From Sphingomonas sp. S-NIH.Pt15_0812 (GTDB taxonomy: Bacteria; Pseudomonadota; Alphaproteobacteria; Sphingomonadales; Sphingomonadaceae): a stretch of 28,660 bases of DNA. Position numbers and translations under genes: made by a program. How positions within the stretch are numbered: the first letter of the stretch is position 1; the number at the start of each line of letters is the position of its first letter. The stretch covers positions 1 through 28,660 of the forward strand of contig NZ_QLJH01000040.1 of the NCBI RefSeq assembly GCF_003951315.1, read 5' to 3'. Under the pieces are notes generated by a model. It was not told the origin of the DNA, searched no databases, and saw only the letters and a list, made by a program, of their open reading frames with translations. Shown piece by piece: positions 1 through 7,624 of the stretch.

Positions 1-1794
1 CCACAACAGGGCGCGGAGCAGCGGATCGGTGACGCTGCCGCCCTGCGCGACGGTCCAGGCGACGGTCCGCGCGTCGGGCAGGAACAGCCCATAGCCCTGA
101 TCGCCGTCATTCGCCCAGACATAGTCCGGCATCGGCAAGCCCGTCGCATCGGCCAGCGTCGCCGTCGCTCCGTCGAACGCGGTCTCCAGCACCACATCGT
201 CGCGGTCGCGATAGCCGAGCCGCACGCGCACCTTCATCGGCCAGGCGCCGCCCGGATCGCCAGGCAGCGCGCGGGCCGGGCGCTGGACCAGGGCCAGCGC
301 GCCGATACGGTCGCCCGCCGGCGTCAGCCGCGTGTCGATGCGGGGAAGCCCGGCGCGCAGCATATAGTGCCGCCCGAACGCGCCGAGGTCGACGCCCGAC
401 GCCCGGCCGATCGCGCCGAGCAGATCCTGCCAGGTGGCGTTGCCATAGGCGTGGTCGCGCAGGAAATGGTGCAGGCCGCGGCGGAAGCCGTCCTCGCCGA
501 CCAGGAAGGCGAGCTGTTTGATGACGGCCGGCGCCTTGTTGTAGACGATCGGGCCGTAATTGCTCTTGGCCGCGTCCAGATTGTCTAGCGGCTGCCACAG
601 GGCCTGGGTGCCGCTGGTCGCGTCGGCGCGGTACGCGGGCGTCTTGGTCGACAGGAGGAAGGTGGTCCAGGCATTGCTGTCCGGCTGCAACTCCGCCTGG
701 ATGCGCGCCGCCATATAGGTGGAGAATCCTTCCTTCAGCCACAGGTCGTCGAACCAGCGCATCGTCACATCGTCGCCGAACCATTGGTGGCTGATCTCGT
801 GATAGATGGTCGCATCGCGGTTGACGCGCTGCGGCAGCGTCGGCGGCTCGCGAAAGACGAACCGGTCCTCATTGTAGAAGACCGCGCCGACATGCTCCAT
901 GCCGCCGAACGGGAAGGCGGGGGCCAGCACCAGGTCGAGCTTGGCGAAGGGATAGGGGATGGCGAACCAGTCGGCGAGCCAGCGGACGGCGGCGCGGTTG
1001 GTGGCGATCTGCGCCTCGGCATCCACCTCGGCGCGGCGGGAGGCGCGCGCATAGAGGCTGATCGGCCGGTCGCCGGCGGGCGCGGAGGTCCAGTGCGTCC
1101 AGGGACCGGCGGCGAAGGCGGCGAGATAGGTGGAGATCGGCTCGGTCTCCGCGAACCGCCAGCGGGTGGCGGCGCCGGCGGCGCTCTGCTCGGCCAGCGG
1201 GCCGTTGGCGATCACCGTCCAGCCGGCGGGCGCGGTGAGCGTCCAGCGGAACCGTGCCTTCAGGTCGGGCTGGTCGAAACAGGGAAAGAGCAGGTTCGCG
1301 TCGGACGGCACCAGCAGCGTGTAGAGATAGACGCCGTCATCCTTGTCGTCGCGATAGCGGATGATCGCCGCGCCGGACGCCGCGACCGGCGTCGCGAACC
1401 GGGCGGTGATGCGGTTGGCACCCGTGAGCAGCAGCGCGTGCGGCAGGGTCAGGTGGCCGTCCCTTCGCCCTTGGGTAGAAAGGGGCCGGTCGTTGACGAG
1501 CAGGTCGGACAGGTCCGGACCCCGGAAGTCGAGCACCAGGTCGCCGCTGCCGGCGACGCGGTCGAAGCGAATGGCGATTGTACCGCTCGCGCGCGCCTTG
1601 CCGGTCAGGTCGAGCGACAGGTCGTAGCGCACGTCCGCGATCTGCGCCGCGCGGCGTTCCGCCAGCGCATGGGCGATGCCGGGGCCGGGGCCTTTCTCCG
1701 CCGCCAGGCCGGCGGCGTGCGCCACAGTCGAGAGGCCGGCGGGGGCGAGAAAGGCGGCGCGCAGCAGCGCGCGTCGGTCGTCGAGGAAATCCAC
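1..1794 (-). CDS. M1-family zinc aminopeptidase, exported (C-terminus beyond window)
   Basis: Gluzincin-type aminopeptidase that removes N-terminal residues from peptides, probably in the periplasm. The translated frame contains HEISH at residues 332-336 and the third zinc ligand Glu355 in WLKEGFS, giving HEXXH-x18-E as in family M1. The exopeptidase motif reads GGMEH (about 297-301) where many family members have GxMEN. The N-terminus is signal-peptide-like, with an RR pair, a hydrophobic run and AHA at about 25-27, so it could be Sec or Tat. The GTG start at 1794 is preferred because AGGGG lies 5 nt upstream. The ATG two bases upstream is out of frame with the catalytic motifs. The reading frame is open to the left edge, so the last part of the C-terminal region is missing. 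It is divergent from the phosphoesterase at 1897. Confidence 0.9.
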   Translation of the reverse strand, partial: MDFLDDRRALLRAAFLAPAGLSTVAHAAGLAAEKGPGPGIAHALAERRAAQIADVRYDLSLDLTGKARASGTIAIRFDRVAGSGDLVLDFRGPDLSDLLVNDRPLSTQGRRDGHLTLPHALLLTGANRITARFATPVAASGAAIIRYRDDKDDGVYLYTLLVPSDANLLFPCFDQPDLKARFRWTLTAPAGWTVIANGPLAEQSAAGAATRWRFAETEPISTYLAAFAAGPWTHWTSAPAGDRPISLYARASRRAEVDAEAQIATNRAAVRWLADWFAIPYPFAKLDLVLAPAFPFGGMEHVGAVFYNEDRFVFREPPTLPQRVNRDATIYHEISHQWFGDDVTMRWFDDLWLKEGFSTYMAARIQAELQPDSNAWTTFLLSTKTPAYRADATSGTQALWQPLDNLDAAKSNYGPIVYNKAPAVIKQLAFLVGEDGFRRGLHHFLRDHAYGNATWQDLLGAIGRASGVDLGAFGRHYMLRAGLPRIDTRLTPAGDRIGALALVQRPARALPGDPGGAWPMKVRVRLGYRDRDDVVLETAFDGATATLADATGLPMPDYVWANDGDQGYGLFLPDARTVAWTVAQGGSVTDPLLRALLW

Positions 1795-1896
1795 ATCGGC
1801 CCCTATATGATTGGCGGCGCGACGATAGGGCGCGGGGCGCGCACGGCAAGTCCGTCGCGAGGGCACCGCCACCGATGCTCGGTCGTTTGGGACCGC

Positions 1897-2418
1897 ATGG
1901 CCCTTTTCTTCACCGCCGATACGCATTTCGGCGACCATCGCACGATCAACATCCAAAAACGGCCCTTTGCCGATGTGGCCGCGATGGACGCGCTGATCGT
2001 CGAGCAGTGGAACGCGGCGGTCGGGCCGGGGGACGATGTCTGGCATCTGGGCGATGTCGCGCGGCGGCCGGGGGACGTGGCGGCGCTGCTGGAGCGGCTG
2101 AACGGCACCAAGCACCTGCTGCGCGGCAACAACGATCCCGACGCCACCGTCGCGGCGGCTGGCTGGGCAAGCGTCGGCGACTATGCGGAGATCGACGCGG
2201 ACGGCCATCGGCTGGTGCTGTGCCACTATCCCTTTCGCAGCTGGAACGGCCAGCACAGGGGCGCGCTCAACCTGCACGGCCACAGCCACGGCCGGTTGAA
2301 GCCGATGCCGCGCCAGTTCGATGTCGGCGTCGACGTGCACGGCTTCGCGCCGGTGCGCCTCGCCCAGCTTCTGGCCCCGGAGGCCGAACGTCGGGGCGGG
2401 GCCGGCGCGGCATCATAG
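1897..2418 (+). CDS. Small calcineurin-like metallophosphoesterase
   Basis: Predicted cytoplasmic two-metal phosphoesterase of 173 aa. All signature blocks are visible: D8-x-H10 (ADTHFGD), G52-D53, G77-NND80, H110 in LCHYPF, and GHSHG with H129 and H131. The frame stays open far upstream, but that part is antisense to the M1 peptidase. The ATG at 1897 is chosen because the family normally starts a few residues before the first DxH. The natural substrate is not deducible; relatives act on nucleotides or phosphodiesters. It converges with the HNH gene, with a gap of about 19 nt. Confidence 0.88.
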   Translation: MALFFTADTHFGDHRTINIQKRPFADVAAMDALIVEQWNAAVGPGDDVWHLGDVARRPGDVAALLERLNGTKHLLRGNNDPDATVAAAGWASVGDYAEIDADGHRLVLCHYPFRSWNGQHRGALNLHGHSHGRLKPMPRQFDVGVDVHGFAPVRLAQLLAPEAERRGGAGAAS

Positions 2419-2437
2419 GCCCCGGGGTCGCCTGGCC

Positions 2438-2779
2438 TTACCGCCGCTTCTTCGCGGTGGTGGCGGTGAAGTCCGGGTCCTTGTTCGCCACCCAGTCGAC
2501 GAACTTGCGCACATCGGGATGCGCGAGCAGCGCCTCCACGTCCATGCCGTGGCGCTGCAATTCGGAATTGGTGAAGTTCGCCATCAGCGTCTGCTGGCAG
2601 ATCGGATGCATCGGCACGACGTCGCGGCCACCCCGGCTCTTGGGCACGGGATGATGCCAGACGATGGTCTTGCCGGTCGGGCGACCGCACAGCCAGCAGG
2701 CGACCACCGGCGGCGGCGGCTCGTCCGCGTCCTGGTCGGCGGGCGGATAGGGATCGTGTTTCGCATGCTTGCGCGCCAT
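2438..2779 (-). CDS. HNH-endonuclease-like small protein
   Basis: A 113-aa protein with a proline-rich N-terminal segment (PPADQDADEPPPP). A CxxC knuckle (WLCG, about residues 33-36 region) is followed by a His-His-Pro block and then HPICQ. This order (CxxC, HHxxPxSxGG, HxxC) resembles the HNH/zinc-finger nuclease fold, with the HH pair as candidate catalytic histidines. It is half the size of typical restriction HNH enzymes and may be a structural or nicking relative rather than an active nuclease. It lies 24 nt downstream of the 122-aa gene on the same strand, so the two are probably co-transcribed. No strong Shine-Dalgarno was seen before the ATG. Confidence 0.65.
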   Translation of the reverse strand: MARKHAKHDPYPPADQDADEPPPPVVACWLCGRPTGKTIVWHHPVPKSRGGRDVVPMHPICQQTLMANFTNSELQRHGMDVEALLAHPDVRKFVDWVANKDPDFTATTAKKRR

Positions 2780-2803
2780 GGGGTTGGTCCGTCTCTTCTG
2801 ATG

Positions 2804-3172
2804 TCACTTGCCGCTTTGGTAGCGCAGGGTGTTGGCAAAACCGTCATTGGCCTTGGTCATCTTGGCGACCTTGCGCAGATGCGCGCGGACGTTGCGCTCG
2901 TACCGGCGATCGTCATGCACGCCGGTCGCCGGATAGTCCTCGCGCGCGAGCAGCGCCTTGACCTGAGCCGCGAACGCCGCCTGGTCATCGGCATGACCGC
3001 CCGCCTGTAGCGCGCGGCAGACCCATTCCTCGGCGGCGGCGAGGTCGTAGTCATCGTTCGCCGCATAGCCGCGCCGGTCCGCCGCCGCCTGGTCGAGCCG
3101 GGCCGCCTCGATCCGGCTGGCCAGCCAGCGGCGGACCTGATCGCCGTCCCAACCCTTCGCCGCGTCGTTCAT
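2804..3172 (-). CDS. Conserved-looking small protein of unknown function
   Basis: A 122-aa, highly charged soluble protein that I do not recognise. It is rich in Ala, Asp and Arg, with no signal peptide or membrane segment and predicted mostly helical. The start is supported by GAGGGG six nt before the ATG. The next gene downstream on the same strand is the HNH-like protein, so both may share one transcript. Codon use is that of the surrounding chromosomal genes, so it does not look recently acquired. Confidence 0.65.
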   Translation of the reverse strand: MNDAAKGWDGDQVRRWLASRIEAARLDQAAADRRGYAANDDYDLAAAEEWVCRALQAGGHADDQAAFAAQVKALLAREDYPATGVHDDRRYERNVRAHLRKVAKMTKANDGFANTLRYQSGK

Positions 3173-3220
3173 CCGCTACCCCTCGTACATGGCTGCGAAG
3201 ATCCCGCCGCCCCTGGTCCC

Positions 3221-4276
3221 TTACGCCAAGATCGGGCGGCCGGTCGAGGCGCGGATCGCCAGCGTCGCCGGCACGATGACGGGGTCGTTGGGTGGCGTGC
3301 GGCCGGCCTGTTCGGCGATGACCCGCTCCACCGCCCGCGCGGTCACCTCGGCGATCGGTTGGACGATCGCGGTCAGGGGCGGGTGGACGAAGCGGACGAT
3401 CGGCGTGTCGTCGAAGCTGACGATCGATAGCGCCCCCGGCACGCCCAGCCCGCGCTCCCGCGCCAGTTCCAGCGTGGCGAGCGCCATCTGGTCGCTGCTG
3501 GCGACGATCGCGGTCGGCGGGGCGGGGCCGTCCAGCAGGGCGAGGGCGGCGGCGCGGCCGGTCTCGAACCCGAAATCGCCCTGGGCGAGCAGGCCGTCGG
3601 TCGGGCACCCCGCCTGCGCCATCACCGTGCGCCAGCCGGCGACGCGTCGGGCGCTCAGTTCATAATCGTCGGGCCCGGCGATGAAGCCGATCCGCCGATG
3701 GCCCAGCGCGACCAGATGCTCGGTCGCCAGCCGCGCCGCGCCCTCGTCGTCGATCGCGACCGCGAAGCCGCCGCCGGCCTTGAGCGATCCGATGCGCGCG
3801 AAGCTGATCCCCTGTTCCTCCAGCAGGCGGGTGATCAGCGGGTTCTCGGAATGGGGCGGGGTGAGGATGACGCCGTCGGGCTGGATCGCGGCGATCGCGC
3901 CGAGCAGTTCGCGCTCGATATGGTCGCTATGCGTGTCGACCAGCTCGACCAGCAGGCGATAGCCATGTTCGGCGCAGGTCAACATGCCGCCGAGCAGCAT
4001 CTGGTCGACCCAGTCGGTGCCCTGGCGGTTGCGCCAGCCGGCGATGGTGCGTTCCCGGTCGTTGAGCGCGACGATCAGATAGGAGCGCGAGCCGCCCATG
4101 CGCTGGGCCGCGATCGACGGGACATAGCCGAGCCGGGCGATCGAGGCCTGGACCCGCTCCATCATCTCGGGCCGGACGTTCGGCTCCTTGTTGATGACGC
4201 GGCTGACCGTCTGGAGCGAGACGCCCGCATCGGCGGCGACGTGGCGGATCGTCACCGCCTGGCGACGCCGCGCCAT
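3221..4276 (-). CDS. LacI-family transcriptional regulator of the sugar locus
   Basis: A 351-aa repressor-type protein. The N-terminal helix-turn-helix (about residues 9-29, IRHVAADAGVSLQTVSRVIN) and hinge (GYVPSIAAQRM) are classic LacI. A periplasmic-binding-protein-like sensor domain (about 65-345) follows and would bind a sugar ligand. The ATG at 4276 is chosen over the ATG seven codons upstream because it overlaps the halogenase stop as TGATG, implying translational coupling. It is the last gene of sapC / cupin / halogenase / lacI. The best candidate targets in the window are the two GAACGTTC-core palindromes between the TonB receptor and the glycosidase, so this is probably the local repressor. 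That link is inferred from position and operator shape only. Confidence 0.93.
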   Translation of the reverse strand: MARRRQAVTIRHVAADAGVSLQTVSRVINKEPNVRPEMMERVQASIARLGYVPSIAAQRMGGSRSYLIVALNDRERTIAGWRNRQGTDWVDQMLLGGMLTCAEHGYRLLVELVDTHSDHIERELLGAIAAIQPDGVILTPPHSENPLITRLLEEQGISFARIGSLKAGGGFAVAIDDEGAARLATEHLVALGHRRIGFIAGPDDYELSARRVAGWRTVMAQAGCPTDGLLAQGDFGFETGRAAALALLDGPAPPTAIVASSDQMALATLELARERGLGVPGALSIVSFDDTPIVRFVHPPLTAIVQPIAEVTARAVERVIAEQAGRTPPNDPVIVPATLAIRASTGRPILA

Positions 4277-5766
4277 CAGGCGGGGGCCGCGCCGCAATAG
4301 CGCGCGACATAGTCGGCGTGGGGCGGCAGGCCGCGCATCGCCGTCGCCACCGACTGGCGCAGGCCGCCCAGGAACCGCGCCAGTTCCTCGTCGGGCAGCT
4401 TGGCGGCGATCGGGTGATGGGCCTGCGGCGTGATGCCCTGGCCCAGCATGACCTGGATCCAGCTATTCTCGGCGAAAAGCTCGTCGTTTCGGCGGAAGAC
4501 GCGGCCGGTCTCGCGGAATAGGCCGATCTTCTGGGCCAGGCTGTCGGGGATGTCCATCGCCGCGCAATGCCGCCAGAAGCCGCTGTCGCGCCGTTCGGTG
4601 ACCTTGTAGTGCAGGATCAGGAAATCCCGGATCTGGTCCATGTCGGTCAGCTGCTGGTCGTTGAACTCCGCCACGTCATGGGGCGATATGGGCCCCGGCG
4701 GCAGCAGCCGGATCAGGCGCAGGATCGCACGCTGGATCAGGTGGATGCTGGTCGATTCCAGCGGCTCCATGAACCCGCCCGACAGGCCGATGGCGATGCA
4801 GTTGCGGTGCCATTGCCGGCGGCGCGCGCCGGTGACGAAGCGCAGGTGATTGGGCTCGGTCAGCACCTTGCCCTCGACATTGCCGAGCAGGCGTCGGAGC
4901 GCCGCCTCGCGGTCCAGATAGCGGCTGCAATAGACGATGCCGTTGCCGACCCGGTGCTGGAGCGGGATGCGCCATTGCCAGCCGGCGTCATGCGCCATGG
5001 CGCGGGTATAGGGGACGGGGGGACGAACGCTTTCCGTCTGCACCGCGATCGCGGCATCGCAGGGCAGCCAGTGCGTCCAGTCGTCATAGCCGACATGCAG
5101 CGCCTGCCCGATCAGCAGCGCCCGGAAACCGGTGCAGTCGAGGAACAGGTCGCCCTCGATCCGCCGGCCGTCATCCAGGCGCAGCGCGGCGATGTCGCCG
5201 CTTTCGGCGTCGAGATCCACCCCGGCGATCCGGCCCTCGATCCGCGTCGTGCCGTCGCCCTCCGCCATGCGGCGCAGGAAACGACCGTAGAGCGTGGAGT
5301 CGAGCTGGTAGGCGTAGCTCATGCGGTCGTCGGGCAGATGCGCGAACTTGCCTTCCCGCGCGGCGACCAGTTCCAGGCAATAGTCGTCATAGGGCTCGGC
5401 ATGGCCACGCGCCTGTCCGTCGAGCCAGAAATGCTGGAAACCGGCCGCCCAATGATCCTTGCCGGTCAGGCCGAAGGCATGGAAATAGCTGTCTTCGGGT
5501 CCCTTCCACCCGTCGAACTGGATGCCGAGCTTGAAGGTCGCCTGGGTCGCGGCCATGAACTCGGCCTCGCCGATGCCGAGCAGGCGGTTGAAGGTGATGA
5601 GCGGCGGGATGGTCGACTCGCCGACGCCGATGGTGCCGATCGCGTCGGACTCGACCAGGGTCACCTCCGCGGTGCGGCCCAGCGTGCGGGTCAGCGCGGC
5701 GGCCGCCATCCAGCCGGCGGTGCCGCCCCCGGCGATGACGATGCGGCGGGGCGTGACGGCGTTCAT
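4276..5766 (-). CDS. Flavin-dependent tryptophan halogenase family protein
   Basis: A 496-aa FAD-dependent protein of the PrnA-like family, which uses FADH2, oxygen and halide to form hypohalous acid that is delivered through a tunnel to a lysine. The GGGTAG dinucleotide-binding box is at 13-18. The lysine of TFKLGIQFDGW is at 79, the position of the catalytic Lys in PrnA. GWQWRIP is at 262-268 and PLESTSI at 335-341 (Glu337). It overlaps the cupin-like gene upstream (ATGA) and lacI downstream (TGATG). In sphingomonads and Caulobacter, members next to SapC and TonB receptors are common and their true substrate is unsettled. A tryptophan substrate should not be assumed; a role in modifying or sensing an imported aromatic or glycan is inference. 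Confidence 0.92.
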   Translation of the reverse strand: MNAVTPRRIVIAGGGTAGWMAAAALTRTLGRTAEVTLVESDAIGTIGVGESTIPPLITFNRLLGIGEAEFMAATQATFKLGIQFDGWKGPEDSYFHAFGLTGKDHWAAGFQHFWLDGQARGHAEPYDDYCLELVAAREGKFAHLPDDRMSYAYQLDSTLYGRFLRRMAEGDGTTRIEGRIAGVDLDAESGDIAALRLDDGRRIEGDLFLDCTGFRALLIGQALHVGYDDWTHWLPCDAAIAVQTESVRPPVPYTRAMAHDAGWQWRIPLQHRVGNGIVYCSRYLDREAALRRLLGNVEGKVLTEPNHLRFVTGARRRQWHRNCIAIGLSGGFMEPLESTSIHLIQRAILRLIRLLPPGPISPHDVAEFNDQQLTDMDQIRDFLILHYKVTERRDSGFWRHCAAMDIPDSLAQKIGLFRETGRVFRRNDELFAENSWIQVMLGQGITPQAHHPIAAKLPDEELARFLGGLRQSVATAMRGLPPHADYVARYCGAAPA

Positions 5767-6794
5767 CGGCTGAGCGCCCGGAGCAGGAAGCCGCGCAGCC
5801 GCCCGGCCAGTTCCGGCGTCATCGGGTCCAGCACGCCGCGACCGCCCTGCGGGATATGCGCAGTGACGCCGTCGTCATTGTTGAAGACATAATGGTCGAA
5901 CATGTCGCGCCAATGCGCCTTCTGGTCGGCGGGCAGGTCGCGGATCGCCATCAGCGCATGGTTGAGCGCCTCCTGCGGCTGGCCCATCCAGCGCGGCGTC
6001 TCCCGCCACCAGTAATTGACCAGCACGTTGAAGTCGTCGAGCCCTTCGACATGATGCCACCACAGAGCCGGGATGTAGAGCGCGTCGCCCGGACCCATCT
6101 CCACCACCTGGCCATGCGCCATCGCCTCTTCGAAGCGGGGATGGCGGGCGAGGTCGGGCGCGTGGAAATCGACCATGCTGACCGCGCGGCCGGCGGGGGT
6201 GTTGTCCACCGGCCCCAGATAGAGGTTGCGGAACTGGTCGCGCGGGAACAGCGTGAAGCGGCGATGGCCGACCGCGACCACCGCCAGATTGTGCGGCACG
6301 TCGTTATGCGCGGCGATCCGGGTGCGACCGCCCATCCAGATGCTGGCCAGCGGTTCGCGCGCGCCGAGGTCGATATGGTTGGCGGCGTGCAGTCCGTCGA
6401 AATATTGATGCACGTCGATCGAGGCGAGATAGACGGTCGGCGCGTCCGGGTGGCCGGCGAACGCCGCCATGCGCGCGAACACCTCCGGCAGCTTCGCGTC
6501 GAAGGTGCGGAAGTTCATCGCCATCGCATCGTCGTAGAACAGCCGCCCGCCGCTGCCCGGCTGGCCGACCGAGACGGTGAAGGGCCGGTCGCGGTGGTGG
6601 CGGAGCAGATAGTCGCGCGCCGCATCCGCCGATCGCAATCCGGCCTCGACCAGCGGCCAGCCGGCGGCGAGGCCGCGGATGACGAAGGGGGTGTCGGCGG
6701 CGCGCAGCCGGGCGTCGAGATCGGCGGCATCGGCCACCGTCACCTCGGGCACCGGCGACAGGCCGGCGAGCGGTCCCGGATCAGCCACGGTCAC
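5763..6794 (-). CDS. Cupin-like / JmjC-domain Fe(II)-2OG oxygenase
   Basis: A 343-aa protein of the JmjC-like cupin superfamily. H163-N-D165 (AAHNDVPHN) plus His247 in YIPALWWHHVEG supply the expected HxD...H iron facial triad, and the N-terminal strand-helix layout is that of FIH-like hydroxylases. Its likely activity is hydroxylation of a protein or small molecule with 2-oxoglutarate. It starts with GTG inside the end of sapC (14-nt overlap; another in-frame GTG sits two codons further in) and overlaps the halogenase by ATGA. The three proteins are therefore probably made in a fixed ratio. The substrate is unknown. Confidence 0.88.
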   Translation of the reverse strand: MTVADPGPLAGLSPVPEVTVADAADLDARLRAADTPFVIRGLAAGWPLVEAGLRSADAARDYLLRHHRDRPFTVSVGQPGSGGRLFYDDAMAMNFRTFDAKLPEVFARMAAFAGHPDAPTVYLASIDVHQYFDGLHAANHIDLGAREPLASIWMGGRTRIAAHNDVPHNLAVVAVGHRRFTLFPRDQFRNLYLGPVDNTPAGRAVSMVDFHAPDLARHPRFEEAMAHGQVVEMGPGDALYIPALWWHHVEGLDDFNVLVNYWWRETPRWMGQPQEALNHALMAIRDLPADQKAHWRDMFDHYVFNNDDGVTAHIPQGGRGVLDPMTPELAGRLRGFLLRALSR

Positions 6795-7509
6795 GGGCGA
6801 TCCGCCGGTTGCGACGGGCGACCAGCTCGCCGAAATGCTCCAGCGAGGCGATCGCCATGTAGATGGGCAGCAGATGGCCGGCGGCGTTCAGCGCCGCCAG
6901 GATAGGGGCGTCCAACGAGGCCAGCCGGTCCTCGTCGATGATGTGGAAGCCGACCAGCTGGTTGCGCGACCCGTCGTCCAGCGTCACGTCGAGCGTGAAG
7001 GGTTCGAGCAGGTCGTGGCGGTGGAGCGCGGCGAAGAAGTCGGGCGCGGCGCGATAGCCTTCGTCGAGCGCGCCGAGCTGGCCGGCGACCCGGTCGAGAT
7101 AGGGGGTCGGACGGCCCATCTCGTCGAACAGCCGCTCGCCCTGGCCGGGCCGGCCGATGCGGGGGGAGGACAGGTCGACATGCACCTGCTTGAGGTTGTC
7201 GTCGGTCGGCGAGCCGCCGATCAGGAAGGGCTGGATCTCCATCGCCAGCGGGCGATAGCGCGCCTCCCAGCGGCCATCGTTCAGGAACAGGTTCTCGCCA
7301 TTCTCGAACCCGAACATCGCCAGCGCCGAGAAACGGTCACGCGTGTCGCTCAGGCGGAACAGGATGGGATAGGCGCTCTGCACCGCGCGGAACTCGCTCG
7401 GCACGGTGATGCAGCACATCGCCGCGTCGCCCAGCGCGGCGGCGCGTTCGGTGCGGATGGTCAGGTCGCGATGCGCCTCGGCGGTCAGGATCGCGTGCTG
7501 GTTGGTCAT
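6781..7509 (-). CDS. SapC-family protein
   Basis: A 242-aa protein of the SapC family, named after an S-layer-associated gene but of unproven biochemical function. The family pattern is visible: an early SEFRAVQSAYPILFR segment, an FGFENGENLF segment, and a C-terminal half ending in a long helix (about 205-240). There is no signal peptide. The ATG at 7509 was chosen because the upstream extension runs through the terminator hairpin and has no SapC-like sequence. It is the first gene of a tightly overlapping four-gene unit. It lies 115 nt after the TonB receptor, with an intrinsic terminator between them, so its expression may depend on read-through or on a weak promoter that I cannot identify. 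Confidence 0.88.
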   Translation of the reverse strand: MTNQHAILTAEAHRDLTIRTERAAALGDAAMCCITVPSEFRAVQSAYPILFRLSDTRDRFSALAMFGFENGENLFLNDGRWEARYRPLAMEIQPFLIGGSPTDDNLKQVHVDLSSPRIGRPGQGERLFDEMGRPTPYLDRVAGQLGALDEGYRAAPDFFAALHRHDLLEPFTLDVTLDDGSRNQLVGFHIIDEDRLASLDAPILAALNAAGHLLPIYMAIASLEHFGELVARRNRRIARDRG

Positions 7510-7574
7510 CGAACGCAACTCTCGTCTATGGGCATCCGGCGGCCGGAGCTGTCGCAGACGTGCCGGTCCCGCGC

Positions 7575-7609
7575 AAAAAAAGCCAGCCTTCCCGGTCGGA
7601 AAGGCTGGC
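7575..7609 (-). terminator. Intrinsic terminator after the TonB receptor gene
   Basis: A perfect 9-bp stem (7582-7590 with 7601-7609, GCCAGCCTT arm) has a 10-nt loop and is followed on the minus strand by seven U (A run at 7575-7581). It lies 16 nt past the receptor stop. It should limit how much of the receptor transcript continues into sapC, a usual way to keep an abundant outer-membrane protein above its downstream enzymes. Confidence 0.85.
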
Positions 7610-7624
7610 AGGTCGTCGGGGAAC

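Noticed and set aside
784..1896. Long open frame on the + strand leading into the phosphoesterase (544 codons in all)
   Set aside because: It is antisense to the M1 peptidase, whose zinc motif and signal peptide are clear; only the part from 1897 has family motifs.
4567..5892. 441-codon + strand open frame
   Set aside because: Antisense to the halogenase, which has all its family motifs; the product is compositionally biased.
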